Part shown: piece after piece, positions 43,741 to 50,449 of the stretch
How the letters are laid out: the number at the start of each line of letters is the position of its first letter
Position numbering within the stretch: position 1 is the first letter of the stretch
Assembly (NCBI GenBank): GCA_945860895.1
Contig: CAMASK010000013.1
Coordinates: 1 to 50,449 of the forward strand
Reading direction: 5' to 3'
DNA from: Bacteriovorax stolpii
GTDB lineage: Bacteria > Bdellovibrionota > Bacteriovoracia > Bacteriovoracales > Bacteriovoracaceae
DNA length: 50,449 nucleotides
Made by a program: the position numbers and the translations under genes
The notes under the pieces: model-generated
Told to the model about the DNA's origin: nothing
What the model saw: the letters and a program-made list of their open reading frames with translations, nothing else
The model's database searches: none

Positions 43741-43791
43741 TTTGTTAATTTCCCTTCGTATTTACTCTTATTTTTATCATAAGGAAATCAA

Positions 43792-44667
43792 ATGTCCGCA
43801 GAAAATCTGGACAATCCTACTCCCACGAAAAAAATCTTAGAAAGTTCACCTTTTTCTGGCATAGCCGTGCCTATCGCTATTGTTTTAGTTGGTGGATTAA
43901 TTATTTTTGGTGTTACCAAAATGCTTTCATCAGGAAAAAATCATCGCGACTTAATTGATGAAATGAATTCTAAAACTTTCGGAAATCGATGGGTTGCTGC
44001 CTATGAACTTTCAAAATTTTTAGCCTCCTCAAAAATTCCCAAAGAAGACATGCCTTGGGTAATTGAAAACTTATCAAAAGTTTATTTCGAATCCGTTGAT
44101 GCTCGTACCAGAAATTTCGTGGTGCTAGCACTTGGGAGCTTAAATGATCCAATGGCCTTAAAGGTTCTGAATAAAGCTTTAGAAGATCAAGATCCACAGG
44201 TAAAATTTAACGCCGTAGTTTCTTTGGGCAACATGAGCAAAGGTTCAGAGATTGAATGGGAAAAAGTTGAAGCGCTGCTTCAGCAAAATGAAGATGCTGG
44301 CCTTAAACAAGTTGCATTGTTCACACTTGCGTCACATGATCGCCCAAAAACTGAAGAGTATGCTCTGGCTTTACTCAACTCTCAAGAAAGAACGTTGAGA
44401 TATGCTGCATCAATGGTGCTAATTAATTACAAAAAGACTGAAGCACTTCCTGTAATTGGCGAAATTCTTTCATTAAAATATGACAACAGTACTCAAGGTG
44501 AAATTAACGGAGCAGAAGTTGAGGCCCTCAAGCTTAACGTTTTAGAGAATATTGAAAAATCTAAATGGTTCGCAGCTGTTGCCCTTGTTGAAAATTCGGA
44601 GTCGAATGACACCAATGTTCGGGTTTCAACAAAAGCGAAACAGGTTCTAAAAGTATTGAAAAATTAG
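43792..44667 (+). CDS. Membrane-anchored HEAT-repeat protein
   Basis: A 291-residue protein. One transmembrane helix near residue 25-45 (IAVPIAIVLVGGLIIFGVTK) is followed by alpha-helical HEAT-like repeats: RTRNF-(x)-VLALGSLNDPMALKVLNKAL, DPQVKFNAVVSLGNMSKGSE, GLKQVALFTLASHDRPKT and LRYAASMVLINYKKTEALPVI. Such repeats mediate protein contacts. It precedes the cytochrome bc genes by 89 bases on the same strand, so an assembly or docking role for that complex is plausible but inferred. A 15-base inverted repeat lies between them. Confidence 0.7.
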   Translation: MSAENLDNPTPTKKILESSPFSGIAVPIAIVLVGGLIIFGVTKMLSSGKNHRDLIDEMNSKTFGNRWVAAYELSKFLASSKIPKEDMPWVIENLSKVYFESVDARTRNFVVLALGSLNDPMALKVLNKALEDQDPQVKFNAVVSLGNMSKGSEIEWEKVEALLQQNEDAGLKQVALFTLASHDRPKTEEYALALLNSQERTLRYAASMVLINYKKTEALPVIGEILSLKYDNSTQGEINGAEVEALKLNVLENIEKSKWFAAVALVENSESNDTNVRVSTKAKQVLKVLKN

Positions 44668-44714
44668 AAGTTTACGCCCATAATGAGTACCAAACCTTAA
44701 GCCACGTTTAGAAT

Positions 44715-44729
44715 CCCAAATCGTTTGGG
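44715..44729. promoter_or_regulatory. Inverted repeat upstream of the Rieske gene
   Basis: CCCAAA-TCG-TTTGGG, a perfect 6-3-6 inverted repeat 28 bases before the Rieske start. No T-run follows, so an operator or mRNA stem is more likely than a terminator. Confidence 0.4.
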
Positions 44730-44756
44730 CTAGACATATATTTCCGGAGATCTCTC

Positions 44757-45260
44757 ATGAGTGATGAGGCAAAAACCAGTCTGAACCGTCGCGAGTTCTT
44801 TTCTTTTCTCGCCGTTGGTTGGATTACTTTTGGTGCTGCTACTGCTGGATTAGCAAGTCTTATATTTAGATTCCTTTATCCTAACGTCGTATTCGAGCCT
44901 GCAATGGATTTCGTTGCTGGATACCCAGGAGATTATCCTGATGGAGTTGATGAGCGTTGGAAGAATGGTTTCGGAGTTTGGATTTATAAAAAAGATGGTC
45001 GAATAGTTGCGATGTCAAATATCTGCACTCACTTAGGTTGTATTCCCACTTGGCTTCCTGCCGAGAGTAAATTCAAATGTCCATGTCACGGATCTGGTTA
45101 CTATCCAAATGGTATTAACTTTGAAGGTCCTGCTCCAAGACCACTTGAACGGTTCAAAATTTACAGAAATCCTGAAGGTAAAATCATCGTTGATAAGACT
45201 AAAGTATTCCGTTACGAAAAAGGTGAATGGAATAACGATGGCGCTTTCATTGAAGCTTAA
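44757..45260 (+). CDS. petA: Rieske iron-sulfur subunit of the cytochrome bc complex
   Basis: Takes electrons from quinol to the c-type cytochrome. The 167-residue protein has a Tat-type start ([13 protein letters not shown]) and a single membrane helix. The [2Fe-2S] ligands are visible as CTHLGC (C90, H92) and CPCHGSGY (C108, H111), with C95 and C110 as the disulfide pair. The insert between the two boxes is short, as in b6f/bacterial types. GGAG precedes the ATG. It is first of the four-gene complex. Confidence 0.95.
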   Translation: MSDEAKTSLNRREFFSFLAVGWITFGAATAGLASLIFRFLYPNVVFEPAMDFVAGYPGDYPDGVDERWKNGFGVWIYKKDGRIVAMSNICTHLGCIPTWLPAESKFKCPCHGSGYYPNGINFEGPAPRPLERFKIYRNPEGKIIVDKTKVFRYEKGEWNNDGAFIEA

Positions 45261-45274
45261 TTAGAGGAAGATAT

Positions 45275-46054
45275 ATGTCAGAAGGTTTTGCTAAAAAAGT
45301 TGCTAACACTCAAGTCTGGAAAGCGATTTTCCGACATGGTCCACCTAACAATGCTCGTAACCGCGCAGCTGTTGTAGCTGGTAACGTGTTCCTCCATCTT
45401 CACCCAATTAAATTAAAAAAATCCGGCGTTCAGCTTGGATATACTTGGTGTATGGGTGGACTTACATTTTTTGTTTTCTTGTCACTAACCGTGACTGGTG
45501 TTCTTTTAATGTTTTACTACCGTCCAACTGCTGAATACGCATTCACAGATATCATCGGTCTTCGCGAACACGTTCCTTTGGGAATCATGCGTGAGCTTCA
45601 CCGTTGGGGCGCTCACTTAATGGTAATTACCGTGTGGATTCACATGTTCCGCGTGTTCATGACTGGTTCATACAAACCGCCTCGCGAATTCAACTGGGGA
45701 GTGGGTGTAATTCTTCTTATCTTAACCATGCTTCTATCATTCACAGGATACCTTCTTCCTTGGGATCAGCTCGCAATTTGGGCGATTACCGTGGGATCTA
45801 ATATGGCCAAAGCAACTCCGTTTGCTGGTCACGGTGGTCCAGGTGCGATGCTTGCTAAAATTGGTGATTTCGTCATGGTATCAGATAAAAACGATGTTCG
45901 TTTCCAACTTCTTGGTGGACGTTTTGTGGGTGAAGCAGCTTTGCTTCGTTTCTACATTCTCCACTGCGTATTCATTCCACTAGTGGTTGCAGTTTTAATT
46001 GCTGTCCACTTCTGGCGTGTACGTAAGGATGGCGGAATTTCGGCTCCACTTTAA
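45275..46054 (+). CDS. petB: Cytochrome b6-like subunit
   Basis: A 259-residue transmembrane di-haem cytochrome b, N-terminal half only. Haem ligands are H109/H123 in [20 protein letters not shown] and H230/H245 in the LHCVFIP..VHFWR helix, with 14 residues between the second pair, as in cytochrome b6 (13 in mitochondrial cytochrome b). [10 protein letters not shown] and the end [10 protein letters not shown] are close to the b6 pattern (RKQGISGPL). Its separation from the C-terminal half also follows the split b6/subunit IV arrangement. It lies 14 bases after the Rieske gene. Confidence 0.94.
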   Translation: MSEGFAKKVANTQVWKAIFRHGPPNNARNRAAVVAGNVFLHLHPIKLKKSGVQLGYTWCMGGLTFFVFLSLTVTGVLLMFYYRPTAEYAFTDIIGLREHVPLGIMRELHRWGAHLMVITVWIHMFRVFMTGSYKPPREFNWGVGVILLILTMLLSFTGYLLPWDQLAIWAITVGSNMAKATPFAGHGGPGAMLAKIGDFVMVSDKNDVRFQLLGGRFVGEAALLRFYILHCVFIPLVVAVLIAVHFWRVRKDGGISAPL

Positions 46055-46072
46055 GGAAGATAGGGAATACAT

Positions 46073-47149
46073 ATGATTAAGGAAGCGATTAACTTTCTTG
46101 CAGCTCCGGTTTATTCGTTCTCAATTTTTATTGCCTTGTTTTATCTTGCGCTAAAAAGAATTGATATTGTAGGAACAAAAAAATTCGGCCTAGGCTTGTT
46201 GATATTCATACTTGTGGTTTTTGGGTGGATGGTTGCTGATCCAATCTTCTTCTCTATCATCTCTCTCCCAGATAACATTCCTATTATTATCCTAAATGCT
46301 TTGGTTTTCTGGTCTACTTGGTTTGCTCTATATAAAGGTCATCAAAATGATCTTCGTATCGCTGCTGGTGAATCACCTATCGAAGGCACTCCAGAAAATA
46401 GAGAAAAAGTTTGGGCTTGGCCTAACTTAGTTTATACCGAATTATTTTGCGGAATTGTTTGTACTGTTTTCTTAATTGTGTGGGCGATCTTCTTCAAAGC
46501 TCCTTTAGAAGAACCAGCTAACCCGACTTGGGCACCAAATCCAGCTAAAGCTCCTTGGTACTTCCTTGGTCTTCAGGAAATGCTTGTCTACTTCGATCCA
46601 TGGATGGCCGGTGTGGTTCTTCCAGGAATTATTATTGTTGGTCTAATTGCTATTCCTTTTATTGATATTAATCCAAAAGGAAATGGTTACTTCACATTTA
46701 AAGAACGTAAATTTGCTATTTCTGCTTTCTTGTTTGGGTGGTTGGCACTTTGGGTTTATTTGATTCAGGTAGGAACATTCCTTCGCGGTCCAAACTGGAC
46801 TTTCTATGGTCCATTCGAATTTTGGGATCTCCACAAAGTGGTAGCAGAAAATAACATTAACCTTTCAGAAATTGTCTGGATTAAGTTTATGAATACCAGT
46901 CTTCCTAAGAACATTTTTGTACGTGAAATGTTCGGGATTATTGTCGTTTTTGGTTACCTCTTCGGACTTGTACCAATCGTGACAAAAAAATGGGGTAAGA
47001 CATACCTAGAGCGTATGGGCACCATCCGTTACTATTTAATGATTTTTTTAGTTTTAAGTATGATGAGTTTACCAATCAAAATGTATCTTCGCTGGTTCTT
47101 TAACCTGAAGTACATCCTGGCTATGCCAGAATTTGAATTGAACCTCTAA
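46073..47149 (+). CDS. petD: Subunit IV-like C-terminal cytochrome b subunit
   Basis: A 358-residue membrane protein, much longer than chloroplast subunit IV (160). Two extra N-terminal helices (PVYSFSIFIALFYLAL, FGLGLLIFILVVFGWMVADP) precede the Qo-site region. That region reads NPAKAPWYFLGLQEML near residue 155-170, with APWY (P161-W-Y163) where PEWY is usual, so the key Glu is missing. Three more helices follow, then a C-terminal extension with YLERMGTIRYYLMIFL. It lies 18 bases after petB. Menaquinol use is likely from this type of Qo motif, but not proven. Confidence 0.88.
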   Translation: MIKEAINFLAAPVYSFSIFIALFYLALKRIDIVGTKKFGLGLLIFILVVFGWMVADPIFFSIISLPDNIPIIILNALVFWSTWFALYKGHQNDLRIAAGESPIEGTPENREKVWAWPNLVYTELFCGIVCTVFLIVWAIFFKAPLEEPANPTWAPNPAKAPWYFLGLQEMLVYFDPWMAGVVLPGIIIVGLIAIPFIDINPKGNGYFTFKERKFAISAFLFGWLALWVYLIQVGTFLRGPNWTFYGPFEFWDLHKVVAENNINLSEIVWIKFMNTSLPKNIFVREMFGIIVVFGYLFGLVPIVTKKWGKTYLERMGTIRYYLMIFLVLSMMSLPIKMYLRWFFNLKYILAMPEFELNL

Positions 47150-47174
47150 TAATAGTTTTTTATAAGGTAGAAAA

Positions 47175-50018
47175 ATGAAACGTGAACCCGGAATGGCCTA
47201 TGACACCAAAGTTCTGAATAAGATCTTTGCTGTTCTTTCCGTCTCCTTCCTCCTCGTAACCATCTGGATGATCTTTGATGATTACATTCGTCCTTGGAAA
47301 GCCGTACAGGTTAAAGCTTTAGATATCGAGAAGCAAAAAATCCAGGAAAAGATTAAAGAAATTGATGGCTCTATTGATGGCCAGAAATTAAAAGAGGCTA
47401 AAGCTAAAATTGCTGAAGGCGAAAAGAAAGTAAAAGCTCAACAGGATAAGCTTGATGAAGTGAATGATAAAATTGCTGAAATTCAGCGTCAGATCTACGT
47501 TCAGAACATGAGTAATGGTGTGAATGGCTCTCAAGCTGCGGCTTATCAGTTTAAGTATGAGCATGCTATGGTTGAGCATCATGTGGAAGAAGCTAAAGAA
47601 CTTAAAGTTAAGTTTGATGAGTTCAAAACCAAAGAAATAGACGGCAAAAATAATTTGAAAGGTCTTCAAGCACAGGAGGCTAGTGCTCAGAATGAAGTTA
47701 AGCAAATTATGGCCGAGAAAACAGCAGGGGAAAAAGAGCTTAAAGAGCTAGTAAGTTCAAAAGAGCTTATGCTTCAGGCGATGTCTGGAGTTGAAAAGAA
47801 TCCAATTTGGGCCCTTCGAAACGCGCCTTTCATTGATTATCTTGATCCTACGATTAAAATTCGCCAGTACGTTATTAAGAATGCCACCAGCGACTTTTAC
47901 TTTCAACAAGTTCCAAAGATTGATCGTTGTACTACTTGTCACGTATTCGCTGATAAGCCAGGTTATGAAGATCAACCAAATCCGTATAAGACTCACCCAA
48001 AATTAGATTCACTTGCTGTTGGAGTTAATTCTGCTCACCCAGTGAAAGATTTCGGATGTACCTCATGTCACGGTGGTGTTGGTGACCGAGTGAATGATTT
48101 CAATTCACCTGCCCACATTCCACAAAATGCAGAGCAAGCTAAAGTTTGGACGGAAAAATATCACTGGCATGAGCCACATAAAGTCCCGCAAGCCATGGTT
48201 CCCCTTCAGTACACTGAAGGCATGTGTATGAAATGTCACCAAGGCGTGGACCGTATTCCAATGGCAGACAAGCTTAATCACGGTCGTCAAACGATAGAGC
48301 AGTATGGCTGTTATGGTTGTCATAAAATAGAAGGTTGGCAGCACCACAGTAAACCTGGTCCTTCACTTCAAAAAATTTCAGGCAAGGTTTCAAAAGAATT
48401 TATCAAAAATTGGATTTGGTCGCCAAAATCTTTCAATCCTAAATCCAAAATGCCGTCTTATTTTAACCAGGCCAATAATTCTTCTTCTGAGTTCAAGCAA
48501 AAGAACATGACTGAAGTTAATGCCATGGCCGAGTACATTTATAGAACCTCTAAAGACTATAAGCCGTTCCAGAAGTATTCAGGTGGTAATTCTGCTAATG
48601 GTAAAGAACTCATTCAGACTGTTGGATGTGTTGGTTGTCACATGGTTGAGGGAATTGACGATAAATGGAATAAGTTAAATCAGAAAAAGGGAACCTACCT
48701 AACTGGAACGGGCTCAAAAGTTGACCCTGATTGGCTCATTTCTTGGTTGAAGAAGCCATCTCACTACCAGGAAGACACTATCATGCCTTCATTCCGTTTA
48801 ACGGACACAGAAGCCAATGATATTGCCTCTTATCTTTTAAGTCTGAAGAATCCACAGTTCGCTGGTCTTGAATTTCCGGAAATTAATAAAAAGCTTCGGG
48901 ATGAAATTTTAGTTCAAGATTACTTCTCAGCTTTTGAAACAATTGAAGCCGCTGGTAAAAAACTTGAAAAATTAAGTGATGATGAAAGAACGATGGAGCT
49001 AGCGAAACGTTCAATTAATAAATATGGCTGTTACTCTTGCCACAATATTAATGGATTTGAAGGCGATCTCCCTCAAATAGGGCCAGAATTAACAAAAGAA
49101 GGATCTAAGCCAGTTGAACAGTTTGGTTTTGGCCAGCAACATCAGGTGCCGCATACAAGGCAAGGTTGGTTGTCTCAACATCTCAAACTACCCAGCATCT
49201 GGGATATTGGAATACCTAAACAGTTTAAAGATCTGAATAAAATGCCAAACTTTTATTTGAACGATCAAGAAATTGAATCGATTGTTCTTGTTCTGTTAGG
49301 CCAAGTGAGTGACAAAATCCCACTTTCTGGGATGAGAGTACTTAATGCCAATGAGAAATACTTTGAAGAAGGTATGAAAGTGGCCAACCGTTACAACTGT
49401 TACGGTTGCCATAAAATTGAAGGCATCGGTGGAAAACTTTCTGAGGCTTATGAAGATCAAAACTTTGGTCCTCCTTATTTAACGAAAGAAGGATTCCGTG
49501 TTCAGACAGATTGGTTATACGACTTCCTTCAGAATGTTCACCCGATTCGTCCTTACGTAAAAGTAAGGATGCCAAGTTTCAATTTTACTCATGATGAATT
49601 GAATAAGCTCGTTATGGGTTTCACTGGTGGTGCTGGTCAAAATACTTTTGATGCCCCAGTAAAAGTTGAATGGGAACCAGGTGAGAAAGAAGCTGCTCAA
49701 AAAATCTGGAATGAACTAGCCTGTACCACATGTCATACAGGTGGATTTAATAATGACGCGCCACAGGCGCCAAATCTCCACTATGCCAAAGAAAGACTAC
49801 GTGGAGAGTGGATGGAGGCTTGGATTGCTAACCCTCAATCATTCCTACCATATACGAGTATGCCGGCGTTCTGGGATGATGGAAGTGGAAAGTTAATTCC
49901 TGCAGTTGAGGGAGTCTTGGATAACGATCCAAAACGCCAGATCAGAGCTGTAAGAAAATTAGTTCAAGAGTTTGGTTACGATACAAGTCCGAAACCCTTT
50001 CCTAAGAATGAAAATTAA
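47175..50018 (+). CDS. Membrane-anchored octahaem cytochrome c of the bc complex
   Basis: A 947-residue protein with an N-terminal membrane helix (VLNKIFAVLSVSFLLVTIWMI) that is not cleaved. A coiled-coil stalk of about 180 residues follows (KQKIQEKIKEIDG, KAKIAEGEKKVKAQQDKLDE). Next come eight CXXCH haem sites beginning at residues 252, 295, 351, 379, 485, 619, 742 and 850. From about residue 370 there are repeated mono-haem modules (GCYGCHKIEG, GCVGCHMVEG, CYSCHNING, CYGCHKIEG, CTTCHTGG), each with a KMPSF/KMPNF/RMPSF-type Met ligand. No cytochrome c1 gene is present, so this protein should take its place. It ends the operon at a strong terminator. Confidence 0.9.
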   Translation: MKREPGMAYDTKVLNKIFAVLSVSFLLVTIWMIFDDYIRPWKAVQVKALDIEKQKIQEKIKEIDGSIDGQKLKEAKAKIAEGEKKVKAQQDKLDEVNDKIAEIQRQIYVQNMSNGVNGSQAAAYQFKYEHAMVEHHVEEAKELKVKFDEFKTKEIDGKNNLKGLQAQEASAQNEVKQIMAEKTAGEKELKELVSSKELMLQAMSGVEKNPIWALRNAPFIDYLDPTIKIRQYVIKNATSDFYFQQVPKIDRCTTCHVFADKPGYEDQPNPYKTHPKLDSLAVGVNSAHPVKDFGCTSCHGGVGDRVNDFNSPAHIPQNAEQAKVWTEKYHWHEPHKVPQAMVPLQYTEGMCMKCHQGVDRIPMADKLNHGRQTIEQYGCYGCHKIEGWQHHSKPGPSLQKISGKVSKEFIKNWIWSPKSFNPKSKMPSYFNQANNSSSEFKQKNMTEVNAMAEYIYRTSKDYKPFQKYSGGNSANGKELIQTVGCVGCHMVEGIDDKWNKLNQKKGTYLTGTGSKVDPDWLISWLKKPSHYQEDTIMPSFRLTDTEANDIASYLLSLKNPQFAGLEFPEINKKLRDEILVQDYFSAFETIEAAGKKLEKLSDDERTMELAKRSINKYGCYSCHNINGFEGDLPQIGPELTKEGSKPVEQFGFGQQHQVPHTRQGWLSQHLKLPSIWDIGIPKQFKDLNKMPNFYLNDQEIESIVLVLLGQVSDKIPLSGMRVLNANEKYFEEGMKVANRYNCYGCHKIEGIGGKLSEAYEDQNFGPPYLTKEGFRVQTDWLYDFLQNVHPIRPYVKVRMPSFNFTHDELNKLVMGFTGGAGQNTFDAPVKVEWEPGEKEAAQKIWNELACTTCHTGGFNNDAPQAPNLHYAKERLRGEWMEAWIANPQSFLPYTSMPAFWDDGSGKLIPAVEGVLDNDPKRQIRAVRKLVQEFGYDTSPKPFPKNEN

Positions 50019-50020
50019 AT

Positions 50021-50051
50021 AAAAGTAGGGCCCTTGCGGGCCCTACTTTTT
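50021..50051 (+). terminator. Strong rho-independent terminator of the cytochrome operon
   Basis: AAAAGTAGGGCCC and GGGCCCTACTTTT form a 13-bp perfect stem around TTGC; A/T runs on both sides make it bidirectional. Confidence 0.95.
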
Positions 50052-50123
50052 GCCTAAAAAAATGTAAGAAATTAAATCTTATTATGAGCTCAAAATAATC
50101 CGAAAATAATCATCACATCTTCG

Positions 50124-50153
50124 TTGACAAGTTCGTACTAGATCTACTAAATT
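50124..50153 (+). promoter_or_regulatory. tRNA promoter with GC-rich discriminator
   Basis: TTGACA, then CTAAAT/TAAATT with 17-18 bases between, followed by GGCG. A consensus -35 with a GC-rich discriminator is typical of stringently controlled stable-RNA promoters. It lies about 22 bases before the tRNA. Confidence 0.75.
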
Positions 50154-50174
50154 GGCGATTCGCGATTTTTATGT

Positions 50175-50250
50175 GGGGGTGTAGCTCAGCTGGGAGAGCG
50201 GTAGCTTTGCAAGCTATAGGTCGCAGGTTCGATCCCTGTCATCTCCACCA
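50175..50250 (+). tRNA. tRNA-Ala (anticodon TGC)
   Basis: A 76-base cloverleaf. The acceptor stem GGGGGTG pairs with CATCTCC (two G-T pairs). The D arm is AGCTCAGCTGGGAGAGC, the anticodon loop TTTGCAA carries TGC, the T arm has GGTTCGATCC, and CCA is encoded. All invariant positions are present. Confidence 0.97.
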
Positions 50251-50301
50251 TAAAAAGAAAATCGCTTCGATTTTTCAAACAAAAGATTTCCTAAAAAAAT
50301 C

Positions 50302-50330
50302 TTGATAAAGAAAAAAACGAGTGATAAAAC
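50302..50330 (+). promoter_or_regulatory. Possible second stable-RNA promoter
   Basis: TTGATA, 17 bases, TAAAAC with TG one base before the -10. It lies just upstream of the boxA-like sequence. It could add to expression of whatever follows the window. Weaker than the tRNA promoter. Confidence 0.35.
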
Positions 50331-50335
50331 GCTAA

Positions 50336-50386
50336 GCTCTTTGACAATCAAATAACGAATAAAGTTTTGAGACCTTCGGGTTTCAA
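50336..50386 (+). promoter_or_regulatory. boxA-like rRNA leader with UUCG hairpin
   Basis: GCTCTTTGACAA closely resembles the boxA antitermination site of rRNA operons (E. coli GCTCTTTAACAA). Twenty bases later TTGAGACC-TTCG-GGTTTCAA forms an 8-pair UUCG hairpin. This is what precedes 23S (or 16S) rRNA genes, but the gene itself is beyond the window edge. Confidence 0.6.
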
Positions 50387-50449
50387 GATGAGATGAGAAT
50401 GGAATACGCACAATTGCCTAGTCTGCCGTCGTTTTAACGTTCAGTCCTC

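Noticed and set aside
50214-50411. Minus-strand 65-residue frame ending in GGDDRDRTCDL
   Set aside because: This is the antisense of the tRNA T arm and 3' end; the DRDRTCDL peptide is a well-known artefact of translating tRNA genes backwards.
1-50449. CRISPR arrays, prophage genes, insertion sequences
   Set aside because: No regularly spaced repeats, no transposase, integrase or phage structural proteins, and no flanking repeats were seen anywhere in the window.

Overview
The window is a low-GC chromosomal segment of a flagellated, respiring Gram-negative bacterium. The gene set (two short flagellins, a Tad/Flp pilus locus, CheY/CheX-type and FliG-like proteins, a cytochrome b6-type bc complex with a multihaem cytochrome c, and many small secreted proteins of unknown function) fits the Bdellovibrionota (Bacteriovorax/Peredibacter-like bacteria) best. 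That placement is an inference from gene content; no 16S sequence is present. There are no phage, transposon, integrase or CRISPR signatures, and the coding density and style are uniform, so this looks like core chromosome rather than an island.

Layout. 1-10 kb: housekeeping genes, mostly on the minus strand: the N-terminal part of recA, pgpA, an alpha/beta hydrolase, an FHA-like protein, recG, greA and two small proteins. A RelA/SpoT-fold protein and a UbiB-like kinase lie on the plus strand. 10-13.2 kb: two flagellin genes, the first behind a sigma-28-like promoter, followed by a strong terminator and an epimerase-like SDR gene. 13.8-14.0 kb: an unannotated structured RNA on the minus strand that I identify as 6S RNA. 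14.1-22.0 kb: a compact Tad/Flp pilus locus (Flp pilins, prepilin peptidase, TadE-like pseudopilins, CpaB, CpaC secretin, a CpaE-CpaF fusion ATPase and one TadB/TadC-type membrane protein). 22.0-24.7 kb: a secreted RHS/YD-repeat protein with a sigma-28-like promoter, then three tiny secreted Cys-Pro proteins. Two of these are near-identical duplicates, each behind a sigma-54-like -24/-12 promoter.

24.7-28.4 kb (minus): a membrane-anchored protein, a CheX-like phosphatase, a CheY-like regulator and Lon. 28.6-38.0 kb (plus): glmU-glmS, a UvrD/PcrA helicase, an AsmA-like envelope protein, mtnA and ppx/gppA, with several overlaps suggesting translational coupling. 38.1-43.7 kb: an orphan FliG-like protein, a thiolase behind nested inverted repeats, and three uncharacterised envelope or secreted proteins. 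43.8-50.0 kb: a HEAT-repeat membrane protein, then Rieske protein, cytochrome b6-like subunit, subunit IV-like subunit and an eight-haem cytochrome c with a coiled-coil stalk, closed by a strong terminator. The window ends with tRNA-Ala(TGC) under a stringent-type promoter and a boxA-like leader, which suggests that an rRNA gene starts just outside.

The most notable signals are the 6S RNA candidate, the fused CpaE-CpaF ATPase in a reduced Tad locus, the RHS protein whose promoter resembles that of the flagellin, the duplicated sigma-54-dependent micro-secretome genes, and the cytochrome bc operon in which a membrane-anchored octahaem cytochrome stands in for cytochrome c1.
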